A program made the position numbers and the translations under genes. A DNA stretch of 64,000 bases from Trichopria drosophilae (Eukaryota > Arthropoda > Insecta > Hymenoptera > Diapriidae), in assembly GCA_030407085.1 (NCBI GenBank), contig CM059587.1:81481001-81545000 (forward strand), written 5' to 3'. Of this stretch, positions 45,311 through 57,400 are shown in pieces. The notes under the pieces were generated by a model. The model was not told the origin of the DNA. It did no database searches and saw nothing but the letters and a program-made list of their open reading frames with translations. How positions within the stretch are numbered: the first letter of the stretch is position 1; each line of letters opens with the position of its first letter.

Positions 45311-48300
45311 GGCGAAAGTTCTACAAAGTGTTTTAGAACAAAAGAAACTGGTACTATATTTCCCTATGCATTTAGTATGCCTCGACCTAATGCGATGGTT
45401 GCAGAGTGTTGATAAAAACCGAGAATATCCAGAGTTTATCCGAATACAGATCTGAAAAACGAAGATTAATAAGTACTTATTTTAATTATATGGTAAGGTA
45501 TGAAGAAATAAAATTAAAATTGGTTATTGTTTCCACAAAACATGACAGTTCTTTAGCATATCTATAGTATATACCACTATCTCATTCTTGAGTTACATTT
45601 TAGAAAAGTCTTCCTGGTCAGTGTTATTGCATTATGATACAACCGTTGCCATTTTGTTATGATAGGAGAGGAAATGTTTCCAATTACACTTTCATAAAAA
45701 ATATTGCATATTGAATTAAATCATTCATACTTGCCAAACTTTCTTTACTCGAGATATTGTGTTCTTTATTATTTTTACCAGCATCAGAAATGAATACGAT
45801 TATGGTGGACTGCTAATATTCGCAGAGTAGGCGGCGCCACTATTACGATACATCTCCGGCGTCTAACCTATAACTTAACCTATAGCTTAACCTAACGCAA
45901 TAACAATATCAAAATAAACTTCAACGTACTTCGGCGTGAAAGTTATTGAAAGAGATTGTTTACTGTTTAATTGTCTTCAAAATGATGTGCAATATTTATA
46001 TTATAATTATATTTAATCAATTACTATCTTACATAACTTTATATAATCTGATTTATAATTCTTATAGTGTTTAAAAGTACGTTTTAAACTCAATTTAAAA
46101 ATGCATAAAAAGTTTTATTCGTAATGTAACTCCAGCTCTGTAAGCATTTATTATCAAAACGATTTTGCTTTCATTCGAAAATATGATACTGACCGTGTTT
46201 ATTGAAATGATATGTCAGTAAAGAGATTAGCCATATTTTCGCGGTATAAGATATTGTTAACAGAAACACAGAGTACTGCTCCGTGGACTGTTTTTAAAGA
46301 AATTACAAACATTTTTTGTTAAATATTTTCTGTCTTTAGAAAATCATTAGTTTGCCCGTGTTCGTAAAACACAACTTAATGTTTAATCGTGCAGAAGACG
46401 TAAAAACAATTAACAACGATAAACGTTCTGAATATAATGAGTTTTGCTAAAATATGTCAAGTATGATGTAAATAGTTTTATCAGCATTTGTTCGTTGCTA
46501 CAATAGTTTGTTATATAACTACAAAGATATTAAATTCAATTTTTTTTAACTTGCCGAAGACAAAAAAATTAGTTTTGAGTTTATTGTTTTAAATGCTATA
46601 TCGTGGATCGGTTTATCAGCGTCTGGCAAATTCCCAATTACTACGTATTGGTGGTATCACAAAGTCAAACAATTCGATGTTATGATAAAAGATAAGAAGT
46701 TTCATATCGATATTGTTTGAAAATCGTCTTCTCAATGTCTGAATTATTTAAGGATGCTGTATATTATGTATATTATAAGAATATAAAATAATATATTAAA
46801 ACGTGGATAAATATTCATTTTTCGTAAGGAAATATTACTTTAAATTTACTTGACCATTTGAAATTAAATGCGTAACTAAGTCTGTTTTTTTAGGTCATAC
46901 GCAAAAGGAATATTGAATGATAACATTTCAGAAATTCAAACAATTATTAATAATACAATAATACAAAAAAGGACTAAAAAGAACTAAAAAGCGAGATATA
47001 AATTCTTATTGTATATATTAACTACAAAATCACCGTCAAACCACTCATTTCTCCATTGAAATAAATGAGAATAACACTTTACGTAGGTTAGAATTTTAAA
47101 AATAGTTTTGACAACCTAAATTACTGTCATGTTTTTTGGAAAACTAGTCTCTTATTGATTTAAAATGTTGCACAGGTCAATCACTATTATGTACTTTCAG
47201 AAAATGTTAACTTTGTATTGAAGGAATATTGCAATATTGAATTTACATTCGCTTTGCACACGTTCAACTAATAGCGCGTCCAAGAACCAACTAATGGTCT
47301 CCCGCACTCGGCAACACATCGATCCTGACTTCGTTAGTGAGCGCCATTATCGATTGATATTTAGAAAATTTCAAATTATGTCGCAGCTGTTATTGATATC
47401 GAAATTCACGATTAAATACACCGGTATTTCAACTGTACTAATAATTAACAGAAAAGTAATAAAAATTTAAGACTGTAACACGATTATAAAAAACTATGAC
47501 GTATTATTTATAAAAATAATAATATTATTTTAAAATTGAGAACGTTTCTTTGTGTAGTTAATTTTTGGCGTTACTACATTCTACTAGAGTAAGAGTGAGG
47601 TTAGAAACGGTTTGAAGCACAATATATCACATAATTGCGGCCATTTTTAACTGAACAAATGACCAACAGTTGCCGCTATGGTGTTACGCAGATGTTATGC
47701 TCAGAAAACATTGTGCATGGTATAAAATCCTGTCATTCTCGCAAGTGGTGAAACACGATTAATTATAAAGTAATGTGCGTTGAATCAAACGTACTAGTTG
47801 AGATCTGCTGGGTTCATGGACCCCGATAGTCGGTAATATACAGAAAAATCTATTGGCAATCTTACATCTTAAGAGGGGTCTAAAGTAGTATTACGATGAG
47901 GGTGGGATTTACTAAAAAAAAACGTAAATTAAAAATCTCTGAATCAATTTTTCGAAATTCGGACTAAAGGGTAACTCTATTTTCTATATACAGTATTTTA
48001 TATAATACCAAAGAAATTAATTAAGAATTGACCGAAAGTTACTGGAAATAAATAAAAATTAGCTATTTTAAATAGTTCTTCTTCAATTCCAAATGCATTT
48101 CATTGTAAGGGCTCCAAACTTATTTTGATCCCAATAAGAGAAGACCGGGTCCGACTAGTTAGACAAATGAGTAAAATAATTATGCATTAAACGAGAATAC
48201 TGTTAACTAAAAAATCAATAAATGTCGGGAAAAGGAAATATGCCCTTATACGTCCCCCTTCACCGAACGCATTCAGAAAGCACTTTGGTGTTCTTTTGTC

Positions 48301-48524
48301 AACCATCTGGTGCGATTTAACATACATACCTTCATTTAGACAGAGGGAAACGTGAAACAATACCCAATGTGTACATAATAACTCAAGTTAAATCTTTCGA
48401 GAGAAATATTACAAGTCGTAATTTGAAAAATATTTATAAACTGAAATAATCCCTCTAGAGCGATAATATAATTGTCTATAATTTATAGAGAATTCTTATG
48501 AATTTACTAGTCGAAACTATATTA
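45311..48524. other. Intergenic DNA, no gene recognised
   Basis: The start holds the 5' flank of the aminopeptidase gene. The rest is AT-rich without coding signals that I can defend. Confidence 0.4.
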
Positions 48525-48786
48525 CCGTAGAGCCCCGGTATAATTTCGTCTCGTTATATTTACGTCTCAGGATATTTGTCCGATTCTGTCCCCTTATATT
48601 TACCTATCACCGCTCGCTTTTTCCCCCACCTTGCGGGCTGGGGCCTCAGGAAGGGCCTACTGTGGCGTCACGAAGCTAACGCGACTGAGGGGAGTGGGAG
48701 AAGCGACGCTTCCCTTTTTGGTAAATATAACGAGACGTGAGGAGAAGCTGTGGAACCGAGTGGGTAAATATACCGGGACTCTACTG
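48525..48786. mobile_element. 262-bp pogo/Tigger-like MITE
   Basis: Left CCGTAGAGCCCCGGTATAAT after TA; right (complement) CAGTAGAGTCCCGGTATATT. The inner repeats TATTTAC and CTCGTTATATTTAC pair with GTAAATATAACGAG. The right flank is TT, probably a decayed TA. The GC-rich centre codes for nothing recognisable. Confidence 0.75.
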
Positions 48787-49133
48787 TTTAAAAACTATTT
48801 CTGCACTGAAAGCCGCATAAAAACCGCGAATTTAAGAAATTTAAGAAAACTTTCTCCTCGGAAACCGAAAAATACCAACTGAAATTTTTATGGTATATTG
48901 CAAGTATTATTATCGATATTTTTCATGTAGAATAACATGTTCCGACTTGAAACTAATTTATAAAATGCTATCAATGTGTCTGCTTGATTACGCCTTTTGA
49001 CAAAGTTTACCATGGAGGGAATCTGACTCGAGCGATTCGGATTTTCGAAGGTCCAAAAACAATTCGCATTGCAAAATGTCAGCCCTAGACTATCGACTAC
49101 AGCGAACACGCAAGAGTTTATGCCATGTTAGTA

Positions 49134-50536
49134 CACTGTGAAAAATGTTGAAGTAATTTCACAGTGAAAAACAACTGAAGTAACAAGAAATGTAATTAAA
49201 ATTATCGTAGGTCGCGAGTTCGATTCCCCCCCCCCCCACCCGGTGAATTTTCGATTTCGTTTTCAAGCAGCAGCTCGCTGTTGGTAAGACGAGCCACGTT
49301 GTTTGTTTACGTTTCTAAAATATTGTTTATCTGGCAGAAATCGAATCTGATAGCTGCTGTACTTGGTGTAGGTTTCTGCAGTTCCTACATTTCATACACA
49401 AATGTGAAGTATGGCGCCATCTTCTTAAGTTGATCTGCAGCTCTCGCAAATTTTACAATTTAATATATATGAAAAACTGTAATAAAGGCGATTCCGCCCG
49501 TTAAATAATTAAAAAAAGTATTTAAATCAAAGGTGGAAAGAATTTATCCAAAAAAAATCAGGGTTATCTTCCAATTTTATTACATTCATTGTATCCTTCG
49601 TATTTTAGTGCGCTGAATACGAAAATCGTTATAAAAAGTAAAGCAAATACAATCTACATAGCGAAAATCGTGAAAAATCGCTAAAAATTATGCTTTTTCG
49701 CAGTTTTTCTTGTTTACTTTCAAAAAGACTGGAAATATGTTTGAAAAATGTTTGAAAAAAAAGTTGTAGATCTGCTCACAATACTTATTTTATATTTATT
49801 TTCAATACTTAACGAAATAAAGGAGGAGGGAGGTGAAAAATCATAATTTTTTTGAATTTTTCACGTTTTTCACGATGTAAATCGCAATTGCGCCAATTTT
49901 TTATATGATATTCGATTTCAGGGTATCAAAATACATAGGACTCGATAGATGTATTGAAAATTATTGGTAACCCTAACAATTTTTTAAGGTATATATTATA
50001 AAATACACCTATAAAACTGATACAACTACTTGTTATTTTTCTCAGTTTCTATCACACATATACAAAAAGTGCATCAATTATAAAATGTGTATTTGGAGAA
50101 GATCTACAACTTTCATTTCAAACATTTTTATAATTTTTCAATATTTTTGCAAATAAACGAGAAGAATCAGAACAATCTTAATTTTGAAGGGGGTTTCTCA
50201 ATTTTTCATCATCTAAATGATATTGCGAAAATTTTCGCTATGATATTCGTTTTTAGCGCATCGAATTACACGGAGAGAAATTAAAAGCCACGGTTTCTTT
50301 ACATTGCCACGTTATCACTGCTTGGACCCTTTTAGAGAATCACGGCTTGTCGATAAAGTAGGGTATACGGGGCTGTTCGGTGTAGATAGCTTTGGTTGTC
50401 CATTTGGTTTACCATTAGAGATGGTCTACAAGCGTCCTGTAATCTAATTGGAAATTAAAATTCTATGTGTTTTTCACTTTTTATTTAAATACCATTTAAG
50501 CACACCGTGGTAATTTTACTTCTATTTTTCACAGTG
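49134..50536. mobile_element. 1.4-kb TA-flanked element with CACTGTGAAAAAT ends
   Basis: TA then CACTGTGAAAAATGTTGAAG; the right end is CTTCTATTTTTCACAGTG then TA (50537-50538). The interior 49600-50290 is a diverged inverted structure: GTTGTAGATCTGCTC (about 49762) has its inverted partner GAGAAGATCTACAAC (about 50096). A tRNA B-box-like block lies at 49211-49228. Non-coding. Confidence 0.7.
49211..49228 (+). other. tRNA-like B-box block
   Basis: GTCGCGAGTTCGATTCCC resembles a tRNA T-arm / pol III B box and is followed by a C-run. I find no A box or acceptor stem upstream, so this is a tRNA or SINE fragment at most. Confidence 0.4.
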
Positions 50537-50538
50537 TA

Positions 50539-52587
50539 TGTTTTACTAATCGGAACACAACTGCGGGAACGCCATATTGTTTATGTAAGTCAATTGATAT
50601 GATGAAGTGTATTTCAGCAGCTAATATTTTCGAATTTTGGGTGCGGGTCGAAAAACCGACAAATCATGAAGCCGACTGGTCGAAAAACCGACAAATCATG
50701 AAGCCGACTGTTTTTCGACCGGCACCCCGAATTTCATTCCATAGTCTGATTGTCTGAAGAAACTTAGGGAGCTTCCTCTTCTATTAGAATCTCGTTTTTC
50801 AAGTTTGTTTATGATAGTTATCAATTAAAAATCTTTTATTTCCTACTTTGCACATCAAGTGCAAAAGCGATTCGTGTTCTTGTAGAAGAAGCATATCATA
50901 GTACTGGTAATCGGTTTTTTAGTCAAGTCGGCCATTTGATGGTAGATTTTTTTACTGTAAGTTTTTTATCTGTTTGTTATGTCGGGTTTGCAGTCCTCAC
51001 TTGACGGTCGCAGCTGTCGCTTATTCGTTCTGGGAAAAATGTTTTATTCTGAAAAAAATGTCATTTTTATTTTGCATTTGAACTATGATAAAAGGATTCT
51101 TTCCCATTTATTTATTGAAACTGACAAGAGTTAGCCATCTTTGATTTATATATATAAATATAGAGAATGTTGGTGCTTTTAACTTAAGGTTGTGAATAAT
51201 TTTTTTATATTACACAATCCAAAGTAGGAATGTCATAACGTGCTTATTATATAAAAATTCATATTAGGAAGAAAATGTATAAAACATTTTTTGTAGAGAA
51301 TTGCATGCTCTACATTTTTTGTTTCACACATTTTTTTGTCGGACTCGTACTTTTCAAAATAAATGCAAAAAACTCAAAAAAAAATTACGTTTTTTAGCGG
51401 TTTTTTGAGATAGCGGCTTCAATACGTCCGAGCGCCAAATTTTATTGCGATATTCGGTATCAGCAGCCCAAAATACATCGAAAACATCTGGCGCATTTCA
51501 TTTTTTGGGTGAGGCAGTTCTTCTACACTTTTACCTGTATTTTAAAAATTAAATTTAAATAACCAATGATTTGCTATGGAACAATTTAGATATAAAATAT
51601 TTCATACTATAATGGTATATTTTCAATATTATTAATTTTCAATTATATCAAAAATAAAGTACCTATAAGGAAAATCCATGATTAAATATAAGTAAAACAT
51701 AAGACGCTTTTAAAAGTCGGGTTTCGTAATTTCAAAAAGCCCGCGTGTACTCATACCGAATGCACATATATAATAAAGATTCGCGGTCAGCGCATCTCAA
51801 AACAATTGGCAACGATTCGACCAGTGCAATTTTTACCAATTTTATGTATAGTTTATCTTCCTAGGTGCAATTTCATTAGCTTTTAGAATTTAGAAGAGGT
51901 AAGGAAATGTACTCACTGCGGCATACGGACACTTATAAATAGTATTTTAGTTGCACGTTACTGACACGAAATAATTCTGCGGTGAATAAAGTCCAGAACT
52001 CACCATTTCAAACTCACGTTCGAATTAACAAAAATATAAAGTGACTGATGACATGTAAGTAAGCAAGTACATGCCTCGCGGCAATCACAAACAAAAGAGC
52101 AAAATGAGATATATAGAATGAACGGAAGTGATACGAAACAAATAACTTCTATATGTAAGTCGCAAAGACGCCATGAACTGCGAATTTAACGTAGAAAGCA
52201 GCAGACTTCGACGTTCGTTCCATTAAGCTTGTAATCGACAAGAAGCGACATCTGCTGGTGCCTTCATAAACAATCTTATTTTCGTGGAATTATTTATAAA
52301 GGTGCTGTAGTATGAGAATACAAAAATAGACACGAATTCAAGTCGATGGATTTAATATACCATTTTAAGGTATTATAACACAATATTAATAACGATTGCA
52401 ATGATAATAATACTGTTATCGACAATCGGTATATGTCCAACCGATGCATCGAAACTGAAATGTTCTATTGGTCGGTCAAATTGAAAATTTTAATTATCTT
52501 CAAATTTCTTCTAAAATTTTATTTTCAAACAAACTTCATTGTAGATATCAAATAAAAATTGTTTTTTTTTTTTAAATTTGTTTAAAC
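50539..52587. other. Intergenic DNA, no gene recognised
   Basis: It holds the foldback at 50640-50726. Near 51340-51500 a stretch resembles the interior of the 49134-50536 element (long A-runs, GATATTCGGTATCAG, AAAATACAT), perhaps an eroded relative. Confidence 0.4.
50640..50726. repeat. 87-bp foldback with a 32-bp tandem duplication
   Basis: The ends GGTGCGGGTCGAA and TTCGACCGGCACC are inverted. Inside, two 32-bp units (50646-50677 and 50678-50709), each GGTCGAAAAACCGAC then AAATCATGAAGCCGACT, are adjacent and identical. It belongs to the same family as 40056-40137. Confidence 0.8.
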
Positions 52588-52589
52588 TA

Positions 52590-52877
52590 CAGTGGGCCCG
52601 CCCTAAGTTATACCGTCCAAACTTGTATGTATATCCAAAGTTATACATTTTGATTGTCCAATGTTATACATCAGGCTTGTCCAATGTTATACGACTCTCT
52701 TCCTCTCCTCCCCCCACCACATTGTTTCGTTGAGCCACACTCGCTTCGCTAACAGAAGCACTCATTGCACGGATATAAACAGAATTACGGAAGTGGGGAT
52801 AGTGAGGGCCTATAACTTTGGATAAACTTCCGCCATTTTGAAAGAACCGACGGTATAACTTAGGATGGGGACTACTG
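52590..52877. mobile_element. 288-bp TA-flanked pogo/Tigger-like MITE
   Basis: TA then CAGTGGGCCCGCCCTAAGTT; the right end (complement) is CAGTAGTCCCCATCCTAAGTT, then TA at 52878-52879. TTATACCGTC follows inside both ends. Two copies of TCCAATGTTATAC near 52655 and 52680 repeat subterminal sequence. Confidence 0.8.
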
Positions 52878-52879
52878 TA

Positions 52880-54470
52880 CTCGATGGATTCACTTGGATT
52901 AGTTAATTTTTCAAAGCAATAGTTGATCAAACATATTTTTTTAAATGCAACTTAAGAATTTTCTATTTTATTTCGTTAAGATAAGCTGACCACTGCACCT
53001 TCAAAAATCCAAAAATGTTAATAGATTCTACAAAGATTTACTTATTACTCCAATAACATTGAACATTATTTAGTACCATAGAAAACGAAAATAATTTCTT
53101 TTGGAGACTGCGAATTGCAGGTAATTTTTTTGGAGTTGTATTACATTTTTTTATTTAAATGCACCAAGTTTGTACGGTGATCTTTTGAAAATTTGTATAA
53201 AAAGGTTTGGGGTCTCTGAACCAGTCAGCTATCAAAATTTGAACATTCAAAATGCCGAATATTATATGGTGGCTATTTTACGTTAGGTTTTCCTAAAAAA
53301 ACGAGCCGGTCGGGATTGCCATGGTAACCATATTGGATCCACTCGTTCTACTTTAACCTAAAATTGTCGACAAATTGGATTTCCCATTTTGATTTTCAAT
53401 ATGTGACACAAGATTCGTGATCAGCGACCTTTGTGTATTTCTTTACAAATGAATTCCTCGAAAAACCACGATTATAACCTAAAATAGTCGTCATATTTGA
53501 TCCACCATTTTGAATTTTGCATTATTACACTTTACACACACACACAATATATGCATAATAGTATATTATACTTGCGATATATTATACTTAACGAGTACGT
53601 GCACTGTACACACGCTATCGACTTGCATATCCTCAAATACAATTTTTCTATGTGTAAAATATAATCAAGCACGTAGTTCACTTTAAAGTCCAAGTTAAAA
53701 TGGACAATCCTGTATATATCATAGACATCCCCGTCCTATTTTATATTGACTTCTGCGCCCTCTATGCGATATTCGCAAATCTTATAAAGGACCGAAATTA
53801 GATGACAAAATATTTAGTGGTACAGAATATAGACTGGTTTAGGATAGGATCAATTGTTTATAGAAATAAAGTTGAAATTTATTAATTTACAAATACCTTT
53901 TAATTACAAAAAATAAACCGTTCTTTTCTTTTAAGATATCTTAACAAATTTAATAGTACAAAGTTTAAAAACAGCAGAGGCCTTGAATATATTATTAGTA
54001 TTACATAATAAATGTACGCATAAATAGATCTAGCGCCATTTTTTAAAAATACACATTTATAATTCCATTTACCATTTTCACATTTTCCGGCCGATTCTTT
54101 TTCGATAAGATAAATTGATCGCGATGACTATTGCGCTTTGAATACTGTTTTATAAAAAACTGAATTATTTCAAAATGTTTACTTCAATTGCACACAACTC
54201 TCAATTAAACTATTCAGTCACACACTGTTCCACCATTAGCGCATTAACGGTGTGACGTCACCTTGACGACGCGTTTGTGGCTAAATTTCTTTGTCTAATA
54301 ATAAATACATTGTTCTATTCGCGTGTTATCCAGTGAAATATCGTTCTCCTGCTACGAAACAAATTTGTAATTGGCCGTAAATTCCTCTACAATGTGTTCT
54401 ACTGATGACTTTTGAATCCATTTCCGAGAAGAGATGTCATCGGGGATGATTAAGTTTAAAGTGAATAAAT
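52880..54470. other. Intergenic DNA before the serine protease homologue
   Basis: It contains two degenerate GGATCC...CCATTTTGAATTTT units (53325-53520) and a short (CA)n at 53535. No exon was recognised. Confidence 0.4.
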
Positions 54471-57400
54471 TTATGTCGTCGCAAGTTGCTGGTTTATCCA
54501 CGGGAGGAAGTTGAAAACGTTGACGTAAACTCCCGGAACTCCGCTCGATGCGCATCCGATTCCCCATGCGACCATGCCGACGACCTGCATCTGACCGGCA
54601 GTTGAATTGCATACCAAGGGAGATCCTCCATCACCCTGAATTTAAAATATATATTATATAATATAGTCAAATGCATAAAAAAGTTAGCAACTGATACATA
54701 TAAAATATTAAAAAATAAGAAATTTGTAGCGTTTGAAAAGAAGATACATATTATGCAACGTTTCGTATTCATATTATGATCGATCAAGTTCATAAGGACA
54801 TGGTGATTTTAATGCCGCTATAATTTATAGAACATGCATTTTCACTCAAGTATTCTAACAGGAATGCTACGTAGATTAAGTTTTTCAGAAACTTAGGAAA
54901 GCTTTGAAAAAAATATGAAGATTTTACGGGCTGACACCTGGATCATTTTGACCTCTCGATGTTGTAATAACTGAAGGAGCTTATAATATTTTGTCTTCTT
55001 CAATTTTTAGGTTAGAAACAGACAAAATTGTTAGGAAAGAAAATATCGAGTTTTGGACTGATAACAAATGTTATTGTAAAAGCATAGTGTTTTTTAATTA
55101 ATTTGTGGCTTCAGTAGATTGAAACACCTTACTTCCAACCTTAACAATGCCAATATTCTCCCATCGAAAGTTGATACAATGCTCACTATATTTTAAATAA
55201 TATCTCGCATGTTTTGTAAATATATTTATGGTTGAAGTATGTTCTACCTCTTATTCAATCTACTGAAGCCACAAATGAATTAAAAAACACGATGTTTTTA
55301 CAACAACATTTGTTTTCATTCAAAAGCTCGACTTTTCTTACATAACAATTTGGTATGTATTTGTCCTAAACACTGAAGAAAAACAAAAATATAGAAACCG
55401 TCAACGATAACAAAATGGGACAGGTATTTCTAACTTTTATAATAGTTGCAATATGAAAAATGATTTCTAAGAAAAAAATAGCAGAATATTACACTTGGCC
55501 TGAATCATTACTTTGTTCCTCCCTTCTGTAATAGTCACTAATCTTTAGACACAGAGAACTTTTAACTAAAATAAAATAATTTTATGGTTTTTTTTTAATT
55601 TTTCAAAAAATGTAGCAAAATTATTTTTCAAACTTATGTTTTGACAACGTTCGCTCCAGTTTTGGTTATTTTGATCTTCCATCGGGTAGAAAAATTGTTC
55701 ACCTTGAATTGAAAAAAAATTACGTTCAGTTAAAAGTACTTAAATGTATAAAGAAAATGCACGTAGTCCTATTTAAATATGGCCGCCATTTTGAAAATTT
55801 GCACAAAATATTCTACTAAGTTATTTTTATTTCATTTTCGATGAATTTGGAGACATTAGCCTCACTTTTGACATTGTTGCCGTGGAATGATCCATTTCTC
55901 ACATTTTAAACAAAATAATGCTAAATATAAATATAATATTTTTTGTTCGAAAATCTAAAAATTTGCAATAACAGCAATGGAGCAGACAAATTTGTTTCAT
56001 GAATTAGAAAAATTAAAAGTACGATGCAGCGTTAACATTGTTACTTCCTCGTTATGAGATGTGCTTCTCACTTTTATATTTATATTGAATAATAGTGTCG
56101 AGCATAAACAATGTAATTTGGATAAAAATAAAATATAATTTATTTGGGTTTCGAGGACTTTTAACAATTGGAATTGTCGGATGAAACATTGCAGATACTG
56201 ATGCAGTAAATTTCTTGTGGAATGTTGATACTGCCCCGGTTAGGTTCTGATGGTTCTAATCAGGTTGCGTGAATATACATTAAAAGAAATGTTTGTTTAC
56301 AGTTAATGTATGATTTTAGGTTTTGATTTTAAAATAAGGTACTTTAGTCTGAAGTTACCGTAAACTCAGATTCAGATAAGTTTGTTATGTTAACAGTTAA
56401 TACTAAGAATTTTAAATATTAATGTTGGGATCATTACGTGACATATTTACGCGCTTACAGTTTCGCCGAATCAGAGATAAACAAACATACACACGCGCAG
56501 GCATTCCATTTTCTGCGAATTTTTCGACGCATTGCTGACATGCGCAATTCAAACGACATAATTTAATGTAAGTTTTATTAACAGTTAACGGACGCTCATT
56601 GAAAGTTAAAATCTACTAGTTAATATGCAATAACATTGCAGGAAAGTGCTGGTATTTTCATCTCAAAGTTACCTGTCGTTTTTTATTTTACAGTAACTGT
56701 TATAACTTTACAGTTAATTTATGAACCTTGAAAATAGCTTACATTAACTATTAGTAAATAAGATTCTTTCAGATTCTGATCAAGAATGTAACGTTTGGGT
56801 GGTCATTGGGTGGTCATCAGATATCCTGATATCAGGTCCTACTATTAATACACTGAAATCTTTGTTGATTGGCGCAATGTAACAACAAATTTTATCTTTA
56901 AACCGTTTTTAAAGATATTTGTTAAATCTTTAAGAAGTTTATGATAAGTTTAGAAGTTATCAGGGGCTAACAACGAACAATTGAAAAGACATACTGTGAT
57001 AAATTTTCCGAAAATTCCGAATTATGATTTCGAGCTTTGACGTACAACATTTTTGATTATAGTGACGGATGCAATATGTATATCAAACATAATTTCGAAA
57101 ATGTAAACAAATACTAATGAAATTGAAATAAGTGAAACTCTGATAAGTTTAATCGATATTTAATAAAATTAGTGTGAAGTAAACCGTCATCTTCGTTTCT
57201 CACTGTTATATTTGGGGAAATATTGAGTCAATGCTGTGGTATATGTCGTAGATTTCAACGAAAATGAATTATTTGATAAGTGTATACATGGAAAATATTC
57301 TTATTAAAATATTTTTCGGGAAACTTATGTTAAGGTAAACCTTCAACAAAATTTACCATACGAATCAGAACACCGTGGGTTTCGCACTTGCAATAATCAT

